Shown: positions 22,501 to 41,300 of the stretch, piece after piece | Numbering within the stretch: the stretch's first letter is position 1 | Layout: the number at the start of each line of letters is the position of its first letter | Translations under genes and position numbers: made by a program | The notes under the pieces: generated by a model | Told to the model about the DNA's origin: nothing | Seen by the model: only the letters and a program-made list of their open reading frames with translations | Databases searched by the model: none | Assembly: GCA_005281725.1 (NCBI GenBank) | Contig: SSBO01000003.1 | Coordinates: 5,270,495-5,334,494 of the forward strand | Source of the DNA: Wuchereria bancrofti | Taxonomy: Eukaryota; Nematoda; Chromadorea; Rhabditida; Onchocercidae | Reading direction: 5' to 3' | Length of the DNA: 64,000 nucleotides

Positions 22501-23877
22501 CGTATAAAATGTTTTAAAAGCGTTTGAGCAATCTTGAAACATCACTATTTTAGCAAAGAATACCACTGAGTGTTTTTGGAGGTTTTATGGCTTCTAAAAG
22601 ATTGAATTCGTTGGTTATACAGAGTTGAAATATCTTGGAAATATATATGAGAGGCCTTAATTTTATAAAATTATGTTTCAGCCACGTTAATATCATCTTT
22701 GGCAACTCTGGAAGGCGCAGAAGCATTCGAATCCTCCCAGCTTGGTACAGCTGATGAAGTAGTTCAGGAAAGAATTTCAGACGATGAACTTATTCTCATC
22801 AAGGGACCGAAAGCGCGGACTTCGTCCTCGATTATACTTCGGTGAAACATTATATTTCATATCTTAATTACCAGTCAAATTTCGTGTTGATCTGGTGTGA
22901 GCTTAATTGCATTTATTTAAATTTACTCTGATTTTTCTCAACAACTCCCTCATATATGCAGTTTTATTAAAAGAGAAAAGAATGAATAAATTGCTGCTTT
23001 GCCATAAATCGGATCTTTTTGATGTTCCACTGCTTCTTTCTTACTGAATTTTGTATTTAGTGGACCAAACGATGTGATGCTTGATGAAATGGAACGGTCA
23101 ATTCATGATGCGCTTTGTGTTGTTCAACGCGTACTTGAAAGCAAAAAATTGGTTGTTGGTGGTGGAGCGGTAGAAGCTTCGTTGAATGTTTATCTTGAAG
23201 CATTTGCCACAACTTTAGTGAGTTCCATTTTCTTGCAGTTTGCATGATTTCAACAGCACTTTATAATTGGAAATTGCAACTACTGTTTTGATTTTGGATT
23301 TATAATACAAATATAAACTTCAAGTCTGAAATATTTTGTGTTTAAAATGCTTAAGAAATTATTTTAGTGAAATATTTTTTGCAGTCAAGTCGTGAACAGC
23401 TTGCTGTTGCTGAATTCGCTAATTCATTACTCGTTATTCCAAAAGTGCTAGCCTCGAATGCTGCCAAAGATTCAACGGAATTGGTCGCTAAGTTGCGAGC
23501 ATTTCACAATAAAGCACAGCAAGTGAAGGAACTTGCTCATCTGAAATGGTATTTATAAATTTTTATGAGAAACTCATTGGTCTTCATCATCTAATAAATT
23601 TTTGCTTAAATCTGGCTGTCTAGTTAAACCACTGTGAAGGTTGCAGACTTTATTTCATTCCTAATTCAATCTGCTTTGATTTAGGGCTGGTCTGGATTTG
23701 GAAAATGGCGAAATTCGTGATAACAAGGAAGCTGGCATTCTTGAACCGCTGATGAGTAAAGTCAAGAGCCTAAAATTTGCGACTGAGGCCGCCATAACAA
23801 TTCTTCGTATTGATGATCTGATTAAACTCGAGAAGCCAGTACAGCGAAGGAATGAAGATGACGACGATGATATGTAG
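19537..23877 (+). CDS. cct-1: T-complex protein 1 subunit alpha (CCT1)
   Basis: Alpha subunit of the eukaryotic cytosolic chaperonin TRiC/CCT, which folds actin, tubulin and other proteins with ATP. Twelve exons: 19537-19612, 19794-19879, 20173-20277, 20437-20580, 20919-21007, 21299-21480, 21753-21879, 22094-22269, 22682-22841, 23061-23217, 23385-23548, 23685-23877, giving 552 residues in one frame. Group II chaperonin motifs are intact: [36 protein letters not shown] (nucleotide and catalytic Asp, about 91-95), apical-domain [35 protein letters not shown] and [11 protein letters not shown]. The opening, [20 protein letters not shown], is specific for the alpha subunit. The tail ends in a run of acidic residues then M. 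AATAAA at 24149-24154 is the probable poly(A) signal. Nothing is missing or truncated. Confidence 0.96.
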
Positions 23878-24957
23878 AGTGATTGTGTTGCACTTTTATG
23901 CAATTGATGGAAAACTTGTTAACAAAAAAAAAATTGATAGAAATTCTTGTTAAAAAGATTGCTTTTTATTTTGATGGAGGTCAAGGAAAAGACAGTACAT
24001 TCCGGCTTGTCTCAGTTTATTTTTCATAAATGCGCATTTCTTCATGGAAAGACTGTGGATGGTTGTCTAGTAAAATTGAAAGGGATTTTCCCACTTCACA
24101 TTAGAATTTTTATTGTTATCGCTTATCATTGTATTATTCTCAAATGGCAATAAAATAATTCAACAGCATTCAAAAAGTCTATTATTAGTATTAGAAAGAA
24201 TTACCCACTATAAAAATGGTTAGGTACCTAACAGGGCAGCAGGCCTTCTCACACCATAACTTCCATTCTTAATCCTTTGTTCTGAAGTGTGTGCAGTACA
24301 GGTCACACCGTGGGATGCTTCCTCCAACAATTCAGCAGCAGGCCATAGTGCAGCCTCGGGTATCATCGCTCACGGTCGCCTAGTAAAACCTCAAGAAGCT
24401 TTTCACCCATGTCACGCTAAAACCCTTGCTGCTGTGATGTTACTTTCAAGCGACAGTAACACGCGACGTCCCATGGAATACCAATACGCTCAATCCCAAG
24501 CGCTAAGACACAAATCCCCACCACGAGACCCAATCAGGCCCACCACCAACTCTAGCCATACTCTCGACCACATCCAACCAGGACACAGCGAAATACACCT
24601 TTGTGCTGGGCACCACCAGCCAACGAACTCTGTCATCATCTCATTGGATGTGCGACCTACCGCAAAAATAAGAGTCACCCCACCACTCGTTACCATTTCC
24701 CACACGATGTGCTACAATACTCACAGGCACCATGACACTTAAACTTTATTACAAATCGTACGGAAATCCAAGTCAAGAAACAATAACAATCAATAAAATA
24801 ACTTTTCCAAGTATAGCCGAGCTCAATCACACCTCAATTATTAAGATGAGGTTGCAAAGAAACCAATATAATTTGAATTCCATAACATCAAAAACAGAGA
24901 AGGAGAGGTAATATCACGCAATGAAGATGAGATCGTCAATTCCGATCAAAAAATCAT
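23878..24957. other. Convergent 3' region of cct-1 and HSP70-1 with a GC-rich island
   Basis: The plus-strand AATAAA at 24149-24154 (cct-1) and the minus-strand AATAAA at 24745-24750 (HSP70-1) bracket about 590 bases. Within them, 24290-24740 is clearly GC-richer than its surroundings, with C and A on the plus strand. It carries a 151-codon plus-strand frame (24287-24742) and a 71-codon minus-strand frame. Neither has a recognisable domain. See the findings. Confidence 0.5.
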
Positions 24958-28180
<3,223 letters not shown>

Positions 28181-28393
28181 ACTTGCTGTACGTAGAGAAG
28201 CGTTGCAATAATCAACAACGGACACGCTAAAACACTGAACCACACGTAAGAAACCACGTCCAACACACAACCCACGCACGCCGCGTACTACCCACACGTC
28301 ACCTCCCCACCCCCCGCCCCAAACACTCGAAAACCCGACCGAGCAATGTACAGAGACGACTCATCACTAGCGGGGCAGCCATTGCTCAGTTCG

Positions 28394-28399
28394 TTTATA
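28394..28399 (-). promoter_or_regulatory. TATA-like box of HSP70-1
   Basis: TATAAA on the minus strand, about 215 bases upstream of the HSP70-1 ATG and 12 bases downstream (in the sense direction) of the nearest heat-shock element. The arrangement matches classic heat-inducible promoters. The long G-rich stretch between it and the ATG would be outron or leader. Confidence 0.6.
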
Positions 28400-28411
28400 T
28401 GTGGAACACAT

Positions 28412-28440
28412 CGAATGTTCTGGAAGACTGCAGAATGTTC
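28412..28440. promoter_or_regulatory. Heat-shock element 1 of HSP70-1 (plus extra half-sites)
   Basis: GAA at 28413-28415, TTC at 28418-28420 and GAA at 28423-28425 form a perfect three-unit nGAAnnTTCnnGAAn element. A further GAA/TTC pair follows at 28433-28440. HSF trimers are known to bind this pattern; binding here is inference. Confidence 0.8.
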
Positions 28441-28573
28441 AGTGCACAGACAGAGAGTGTAGTATAATAGTCAGTGTGAGAGTGTTGCTAGCAGAATATC
28501 AAAGATAATAAGTGATTGGAGTTAAGATGAGAGAGTGACTGCATCGGAGTGAGAGAGACATTGGTGAAGTGCC

Positions 28574-28588
28574 AGAATGTTCTAGAAA
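28574..28588. promoter_or_regulatory. Heat-shock element 2 of HSP70-1
   Basis: GAATGTTCTAGAA at 28575-28587, a perfect three-unit element sharing the core GAATGTTCT with elements 1 and 3. It lies about 400 bases upstream of the HSP70-1 ATG. Confidence 0.8.
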
Positions 28589-28624
28589 CTCCTTTAGGAT
28601 TGCAGTGAGAGAAGATCAGATCAA

Positions 28625-28639
28625 GGAATGTTCTGGAAC
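28625..28639. promoter_or_regulatory. Heat-shock element 3 of HSP70-1
   Basis: GAATGTTCTGGAA at 28626-28638, identical over 13 bases to the core of element 1, about 450 bases upstream of the ATG. Confidence 0.8.
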
Positions 28640-29506
28640 ATTGATGAGGGAAGGAAGGGGTCGACTCTCAGTTGGTGCATTCCCTAGCTGCCTTGCTTCT
28701 GTGATACTTGCATTTCCTGGAGGGATATTCTTAACCATTTCATATTCTTGCGAATAATCCGGAGATAAGTCAGTTGCAGACACACACATGCATTACTAAT
28801 TTCCTAATTGACCACCTGACACGGGTATGGGTAGCTCCTTCCTTGCAGTGGTATTGCCCTTCAGCAATTGCCCAGTTGAACACACCTGGGTGCACTGTCC
28901 AGTACTCTACAACGCTAGGGTCTTTAGAGACAGACCTGGGCAAATATGTAGCTGAATGAGTGCTTCTGACGTTATTTTGTTAAAGTCCGGCTGCTCAGGA
29001 CAAAATGGACCAAGAACAGTAAAGAAAATGTGGACCAAAATATCTTTAGGCTCAGTACACCTGAGAATTATGAGAAGTGTACTTTATACTTCTGTTTCCT
29101 CAGCTGAGCTGAAGAACTAGCAAAATGGTATGACTTATCAGTTCCAAAAAACATACTTTTAAACTTGTAACACCAGAATTTTAACTTCTCATCATCATCT
29201 CTCCATCTTTACTCTTCAAGTCACTCAATATACAAGTTTGTTTTTGTGTTTTTGTTTTGCGGCTTCCTCAGAAGAGCTTACATTATTGTACAACTTTGCA
29301 AACCGTTTACTACTGTACTGGTAGTTGTATTTATTCGTGTTATCGAAACAGTGAAGGGCAATTCGACTGGTAATTTCTCTCCTTGGGCATGTATTCTCAT
29401 CCTTTAATGAATTTATGCTTTTTCACTGATCTTACGAACAAAAACTATTCATAAAATCAACTCCATTAATATGCAGTTCATAAATCACTACTTCGAAACA
29501 GATATC

Positions 29507-33457
<3,951 letters not shown>

Positions 33458-33663
33458 TATTCCGACAACCTCTCTGCAATACCATGATAAGAAAGCATTA
33501 TTTGTTATTTTAAGAAAGCAGTACTAGTGATAGATTGATTACTAAACATCTGAAAAAACGAGTGATAGATTACTATACAATATTAAACAGTACATCTGAG
33601 ATGTCCCGAAAATAATGAATTTGCACAACAACAGATACAGCAAGTGTTAAGTTTGAGAACAGG

Positions 33664-33735
33664 ATGTGACATTATTTATTATTATTATTGTTATTATTAT
33701 TATTATTCATAATTCTGTGATTATTTTTATTTATT
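33664..33735. repeat. TTA/TTTA simple repeat
   Basis: An imperfect TTA and TTTA microsatellite about 200 bases upstream of the HSP70-2 start codon, between it and the heat-shock element. It would fall in the outron or leader. Confidence 0.8.
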
Positions 33736-33977
33736 ATTTGTTATTTTTACTGATCTCTCACTGAATTCAAGCGATTTGATAGCTGTACTTTGGCTTCACT
33801 TATAAGGGCGTTAACATCTAAATTGTTTGCGCCTCTTAATACGTGGGAAAAAAAGCATTCAATGTAATTGAGAGGTGTAGTACACGGAAGGGGTATCACG
33901 CAACCTACTGAATAAATGACGGAAGCAACACACAAAGTTTCCCGAAGGTAAGAATGAAGACAAAACGATCGGGAAGC

Positions 33978-34009
33978 TTATTTAAAAGAGTGAAGGAACA
34001 TTCGAGAAC
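33978..34009 (-). promoter_or_regulatory. Heat-shock element and TATA-like run of HSP70-2
   Basis: GAA 33996-33998, TTC 34001-34003 and GAA 34006-34008 form a perfect three-unit heat-shock element. TTTAAATAA on the minus strand at 33986-33978 lies about 10 bases downstream in the sense direction, similar spacing to HSP70-1. Only one perfect element was found here, against three for copy 1. Confidence 0.7.
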
Positions 34010-37000
34010 GCGTGCACTATGGGAATGCACGCAGAGTAGCATGCGAAGTAATGCTGAACCTGTCCACACAATACTACTTCGACTCTGATTGCCAGGATCT
34101 TACGGAATCCATTCTGTCTTGCACAGACCGAGAGTTCTCAAATTGTCTCCACACAAAATGCAACAACATATCTTGTCGAGAATGCACCTTCCCATTCTCT
34201 CTGCCACTTTCTTTTTACTAACTGCAGAACAGCACGCCGCAAACGAATGTCGATTAATAATGAGTTGTGCATGCTATACTACACAAAAGGATGGGACATT
34301 ATTCTTGACTGACCACTGGTCATTCTTACTAGACTACTGATTGCTTGTCAACAGATGGTTAATGCTATACTGTCTCCGTCACTTAATTAATTAATAAAGC
34401 AGACAGGCTTGCTTCTTTGATTTGCATATCGCTATTACTCTTTTACCTCTGGTCTTAAAATAAAAAACTTGTGAAATCACAATGTGAGCTAAGGAGGAAA
34501 ACAATCTAATCTTCACTCTTTCTATGTAAAACAGTAGTTAACAGCTGTGAAATTATTCAAAATATCTGCATGATTTGCGGATTACTTAAACTTAGTTATA
34601 AAGGCCATCTTAAAGAAATTTGGAAGATTGCTAATGTTAATGTGGAAGAATATAATACAATTATGATGAATGTAAGTAATATATGACCATGTTGATATCC
34701 CACTTTTCAGGTTATAGAATGGACATTTAATATATGCTTCTATTTAACAGCAATTACTTCACTGATTTAAACAAAAAAAAACCGAAAATTACTGATTTAA
34801 TGGAGAACAAAAATCAAGGACTGCGATTCTGGCTTCTCACTGTGTTCATTTCGTACACGAGAAGAAAACTTGGAATTTCGTTTGAATTTGAGAGAGGGAG
34901 AGAATTGTCATTTGTATGAATCCACAATATAAAGAATTTATGGCATGGAAAAAATTCGTATTTGTTTTACATTGAGATATATGAAAAAGTGACACTAATA
35001 GTCATTGCTTTTCACCTGATGCTGGAAGATCATTTTTAAAAAAAAGTTAACATTTCTATTTCCATAGCCGCATTGATGCCATCCTCTATGTTAAAGTTTA
35101 AAAGACAAAGACTGGTCTAATATCAGAAGTTAAGGCCAGTTGTAAATTCAGCATTATTTCGTTTTTTTTCTTCCCCCTCCTATATTCTTAATATGAAAAC
35201 AAGTAGAGATTATAATCCTCCACAAATCTAAAATGTTCAATCCATACTTGAAATTGTTTACATAGAATATTTGAATTAATTTTTTGAAACAAATAAAGAG
35301 ATGAAATCGACGAGAAGAAAAGCAACAAACTTTTCCATAAATTGATGCAGAGATAATTTTCTTCCTCGTTTTTCGAATTTTGATTCATACGCAAAAAATG
35401 GAGATTGGCACCAATAACAAAAAGATCAATTCGCTTTGATCCATTAGAATGGAATCGCATCATCATATCATTAGAGTTTCACGCTATAGCATAACTGACA
35501 ATAGTCTAACATTCTATATCCGTCTGGGCTTCATATATGTAATGCTATATTTTCTGATTTCCTTTGTGCTTTGTTTTAAATTTATCATAGACCGCTGATA
35601 AGAAGGATCTACTATCAATGCTGCCAGCATCCACTGTTATTGTATAAAAACTAATGGTACAAACATGGGAAAAGAATTGTGAGACGGTATTTTTATGGGT
35701 GAAAATTTTTAGTGTTTTCAAATGCCTTTCCTCTTTTCATGTTGATGTTCTGCTGGAAGAAAAGGAATTCCACAAATATTGGAGAAAAAAAAATGAGTTT
35801 TCGTCCTTGGATTTTTTGAACAATTGGAACGAATTGGCAATTCGAGCAGCAGCAACATCGGGCGATAAAAACGATGTAACGTTGATTTCTATGTACTTTT
35901 TCGTAGTGAAAGAAGGAAAGAAATGGCTAAACTTTTGAATTTTGCTGAAATATGTGGAGGAAGTTCTTTAATTTTTTGCACCATTTCTGGTCGAAATTGC
36001 TTTTCATGTGATAACCGCATTTCGTATTATTTGAGAGCTCATTCCATCTCCACATGTTATTCTTATCCAAATTAAGACCTTCTAGAGTAGGTCCTTTCCC
36101 TCAATGATGAGTTAAAACATAATCATTTTTTTCCTGAACTGTACTTGTTCATAAAATAAATATTGTAAATGACTTAACATTTATTAGAATGATGCATATT
36201 AGTTTCATTTGCTGACCAAGCGTTGTTTGGAATTCAAGTGACTGAGCATAATTAAATTTGGGTAGATTAAAGTTCTAGATTTTCATTGGCAATCAGTGCA
36301 ATGTAAAAGTAATTTCAAAAAGTTATTTCAAATATTATGTCTGCTTTAATGAGGCAGTATTGTTAGACGAAATCATAATAAAGATTTTTTAAAAAAGGAA
36401 GTTCTTTGAAACTGGAGAAAATTACCTATGTAGCAAAAATTACCAAGTGATTTTATTATTTCATTGAGAGAAAGTGAAAAAAAATAGTGAGATTATGTAA
36501 GACAATAGTTGTTCATTAGAATAACAATCAAATTCCTTAACATTAGGATGGGACGAATGAATTTATTTTTCAAATAATGAGAATCATCGTTCTTTCATGC
36601 AATTAGGTTTAGGATCTAATCTTTCAAATAGATAAATTTTGTTTTAATTTTTATACATTTTGTACATTCGTCCAAAAGCTATTTCAACAACTACATCGAC
36701 CACTTCATGATTTGCAGAATAATCGAAGAATGGAAATCATCGAATGTTATGGAGATGAATTGAGGTATGTATTGTTCACACTCAACAAGTTCTTTTCGAT
36801 TTTGATGCAAATTTGATCTTCGCATAAGTTTTGTCCATGATAATGAGGACCATTTCTCAAGTGCTGAGCACCGGAAGTGTTTCCTACCGCATGGATTCCC
36901 GCAGCGGTTCGAAGGTCGTCTTTGCAAAGACTTTTTCTCCTACCTTCCGTCTATGCAAAGTATATTGTTGACCTCTGTTAACAACTAGAGAAAGGACATC

Positions 37001-38371
37001 TACTGTGACAGAGAGCCACGCCCAGTGGTCACCTATTTTGGATCCGCCCAGTTTAACCGACTACCGCGAATATCAGTCTATCTTATAGAGCAATTCCTCT
37101 CACCTGATGTTTTATTTGTATTAATAGACTGGCAAAGGACTGAACTATGATTTATGATTTCTTATCAATTCCAATAAGCTAGCAAAATTGGAATTCATGC
37201 CATTTTCTTCTTTAGATGATTTCTCAATCACAAATTACTTTAGAATTTCATAAGCAACTATGCCATTGCGATGGTTATTAATTAACTGATCTTCAATCAC
37301 TTCAAATGCACTTACTACTACTACTGGCAAGAGATTGACCTTCATTGTTTTAGTGCTGACAACTACGCCGTGATCTATTTGTGAGCCTGTCTCACCACGG
37401 TAAGTAATTTTATTTCTGTTAAGATTATACTATTTCATTTGTCATCCTCCAAATATATAGTTCGAAACAGTTCATCGACACGTCATCTGGGTTTTGTTCC
37501 ATGATCATATGATTAGATTACATCTGCATGCCATTATCCGCGGAAATCTCTCTCTTTATGCATTGCATTCTATCCTTTATATGCATGTCATTTTTTGATC
37601 ATCCATCTATAAAAAGAATTAGTTGAAACATAGTTTTAATGTTAGCTATATTCTCTTAGCTATTAACAGAAAATTAAACCAAAAAATTACGATCCTTCAA
37701 TACATAATCATTTTATTTATTAATTTTGGTTGTTAAATACAAAAGGCCCCAGTAGTACTTGTCAGTAAGCAGTTTCCGTCAGAAAGATCTTTCAGGTAAG
37801 CGAGTACTGCTCGTATCAGATATAAGAATCTAGTAATTTCATGCGATCATTTCTTTGCGTATTACTCATTATTAAACAGAAATTCATTTTTTTTTTTCAG
37901 TAATGCCATTTGGCAATATTCATTGGATGTAATTATTTTACATCCACTCATTTGTTAGTATCGGAACCTTTTGTTCTCAAAACTTCTTTTATATTTTTTT
38001 ATATATTTAGATTCTTCGGCTTCTTACACTTTCGTTTTTGTGATTATCTTTCAAAATTTCGGATTTATTCCTATAAATAATTTATTCACCATGTACATTC
38101 ACCACCTCACGCACATCTTCCGATTTTCTCACTCCAGTGACAAATAGTCCTCCACATGAGAATCTCAATGATACAGTGAGTGATGCATGAACTTATAAAT
38201 AATATGAGGAAAATGTTGTCTTGTCTAGAAAGATTATCTTCATTAAATCATTGAAATATCAGACCACGAATTTTCAATATCTTTATCAACGAAATCTATA
38301 TTTTGTAATCTGTCCCGCTGTGCTTTTTGTTTATTTCGCTATAAAATATTAATGTTAATTGAGTTTGTGGA

Positions 38372-41300
38372 ATGCGATGTGTTCTTCAAATATCTCTACT
38401 CTACTCTCTGGTCATTCCCATTCGATTATTCTCAGAACAACATTTCGACTTTGAAATTCCAGAAGGTATAATTTATTTTTTAAAGAGTAAATATAAAAAT
38501 CAAGTAACTAATGAAGTATTTGCTGCAGAAACATTTTTCATCAGTAATTTAGCGGAAAAATGGGTGTAATGCCAGTCATAGGTTATCAATTTTACTATGT
38601 AGTACTAAAAATAGATTGAAGTTAGAACTAAATTTAAACTTTTGATCCTCTGTTTCTCTGATATTTTATCCTGTTACTTTTTTTGCAGATATCGCGGAAG
38701 GCACACTGATCGGCAAAATCGCGCTAGAACCAAATCTTAGCTATCAATTAAATGGTCACAATCAGTTTGCATCTGTGGATATTCAGACTGGTGAAGTTCG
38801 CATTTCTGCACCATTAAACCGGGAGACAATTGCACCCAACGGAACAATTATTTTGATTTTAACTGCTGAACCGACTACAATAATCGCAGTTCGAATCAAT
38901 GTGCTGGATATCAACGATAACAGCCCGACGTTCCCCTCAAAGCATATGGTTAGTTAAGCTGTAGCACAGAACAACACAGATTTACCGTTCTCGATAAATT
39001 CTCGCATTCCTTGTCACGTATTCCTTGTCACGAAACAATCACCGCTATTAGTTGAAAATCCTATGGACCACTCACTTTATTTTGGTAATTTGTGCATCCA
39101 GACCATCAAATTTCTGGGTTTCAAAAATCAGTTACGGTACTGAATTGAAAAAAAAAACTGATTTTTCGTATGAAACTTGAAAATTGTTATTCAGTGACTG
39201 GTTCTTGATTCTTTAACAAAGGAAAATCAAAATATTTTCCAAGATATGGAAAATATAGCAGTAAATCGTAACGAATAACTGCATTCTGTTAGCTATTTAT
39301 GAAATTCAGTAAGATATCCTACCCAAGATCAGATAACAGTTTGGCAACCAGGATCTATTTGGCCTTTTTGTCGCCAAAATAATTTCAATTTATTCATCGC
39401 ATCGAGAATTCCGCATAATCAAAAAGAAAATATTTCGATTTCCGCGGATAGTAAATTTTGCTGTGTATATTTGAGAAGGACCATTGACCGTAGTCGTTAA
39501 TTATATATTTCACTTCATCAATGCAACGGAGAAAGCTTTATAATTGTTGGTGATGTGAAGCGGAGATAATTAGTGAGAATGGAAGATGACGGGTCGGGCA
39601 ATGGATTATTGCCGCAGGTGTCCAAAACTCATGAATTTATGATGCATATTTAATTCTCATGTTGCTTTACATCCCGAAAATTTGGCTATTTTTGCTATTT
39701 TAATATGAATCAGGTTGAAATTTGTACAAAATCGAACAGAAACAGAAAAAAGAAAAAAAACAGGGAAAAATTTTCTCAGCATTCTTTCATGTAAGCCCTT
39801 CGAATTAAAATTTTAACTATCTCATTTATTTTTTAGAGTGTTTCAATTGTCGAATCAGCGCTTATTGGCAGTCGGATACGCTTACAACCAGCGAACGATC
39901 CAGATTTAGCTGAAAATGGCACGATTGTAAATTATGAGCTTGAAGTCAGTCGGCTTTTTTTCAGATCATTGCAAAGTTCTGGAAAATTAAGAGACTCGGA
40001 TGATTTTTTCAGAATGAAAAAGAATTTTTTACATTAGTACGATCTTCGAACAGTTCTGGTGGAGATGTCTTGCTACTTGAACTACAAACAAAACTAGATC
40101 GTGAGACGAAAGATCTGTTCATTCTCAACATTTCAGCATATGATGGTGGCAGTCCACCTCGGTTATTTTTGCGCTTTTAGTTTTCTGATAGTAATGTACT
40201 CACTACCATGATTAAGATTATGGAAACTTTTCTTGATCTCTACAAAGTTCTTTCGGAGAACTGAGGGAAACATCCTTATGGCAAGCACATTTATATAATT
40301 ATCGTCTCATTAAGGAATATTCTTCATACTGATTTCTGATTCAAATAATTAATATCGTTAATTTAAAATGATTTTAGCTCAGGCTATTGCATAGTTTATG
40401 TAAACGTATTAGATGTAAATGACAACCCACCAATATTTCGTCAACCACGTTACGATGTCCAGTTGAATGGATCGGTATTATCTAATGCAACACTATTGTG
40501 GGTTGAAGCTACTGATGCAGATGTCGGTGATAATGGTCTTATTAGCTATCATCTTACAACAAATCCTTCCGAATACTTCCAGATTGATCGCAGTACGGGT
40601 GCAATAACTATTCAGGTAAAGAAAATTAAAGAAAGTGGTTAAATCCTGTTTGCAAATCTATGCTTTACAGTGAGCGTTTCAATCTGTGAAAAAAATCTAG
40701 TATTTGCTAAATCAATCAATAGACTATGTTTGCGAATGGTAGTATATAAAAATTAAAACTTTCCCAATCTTCTGCTACAGAGCAAAGACGCTGAACGTTC
40801 TCAACCTTCGCAATATCACTTGATTCGATTTGCTTGAAGTATTCAATGTTCTATCAATTTTATTTGCTGCATTTGATTTTAGACTAGTTTTTTTCGGATT
40901 ACCAAAGTGGAATTAACCCAAACTACGGAATAAAGTTATTTATAGCACACTGCGTTGAACTGCTTAGAAGATGGTTGTTTGCAAGACTGCTCGGGAATAT
41001 GTGTTTTAACAGTGGAAGCACAAGACCAAGGTGAACCAAAATTGATTGGCCGTACTTTGGTTTATATGCATCTTACAAATACCAATTTGCATGATCCCGA
41101 AATCAATTTCAGGTAATTAATTTGAAATTTTAATTACCGTCATAAGGCTATTTCAATTCTACCAAGTTTCAACAACTTTACAGGACCTATCCAACTGGTT
41201 CAGGGGTTGCATACATTAGTTCAGAAACAGCTGTAGGCTCAACAATTGCTGTGATAACGGCAAATGATCGCGATGACGGGCAAGATGTTCGAATATCTAT

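Larger units (their letters stand above)
28181..29506. other. Region between the two HSP70 genes
   Basis: From 28181 to about 28330 the sense strand of HSP70-1 is very G-rich; then comes the TATA-like box and the heat-shock elements, set in a GAGA-rich stretch (28450-28570). Beyond about 28760 nothing coding is evident. TTGCCCAG and CTGGGCAA form a weak inverted repeat around 28865-28940. The minus-strand AATAAA at 29330-29335 is the probable poly(A) signal of HSP70-2, about 175 bases after its stop. Confidence 0.55.
33458..38371. other. Divergent intergenic region between HSP70-2 and the cadherin
   Basis: About 4.9 kb separates the divergent start codons. The left part (to about 34.35 kb) is C-rich on the plus strand and holds the HSP70-2 promoter. 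The middle is AT-rich without recognisable genes. A less AT-rich stretch at about 36.7-37.1 kb contains a 78-codon minus-strand frame with no known domain. A strong acceptor (ten T then CAG) ends at 37900 and could be a spliced-leader or 5' UTR acceptor for the cadherin. Confidence 0.5.

Noticed and set aside
24287..24742. 151-codon open frame as a protein gene
   Set aside because: No domain, no signal peptide, and the frame can be explained by stop-poor C/A-rich composition. It is kept as a finding, not as a CDS.
33664..33735. TTA/TTTA array as a CRISPR or functional tandem array
   Set aside because: It is an ordinary imperfect microsatellite with no spacers.
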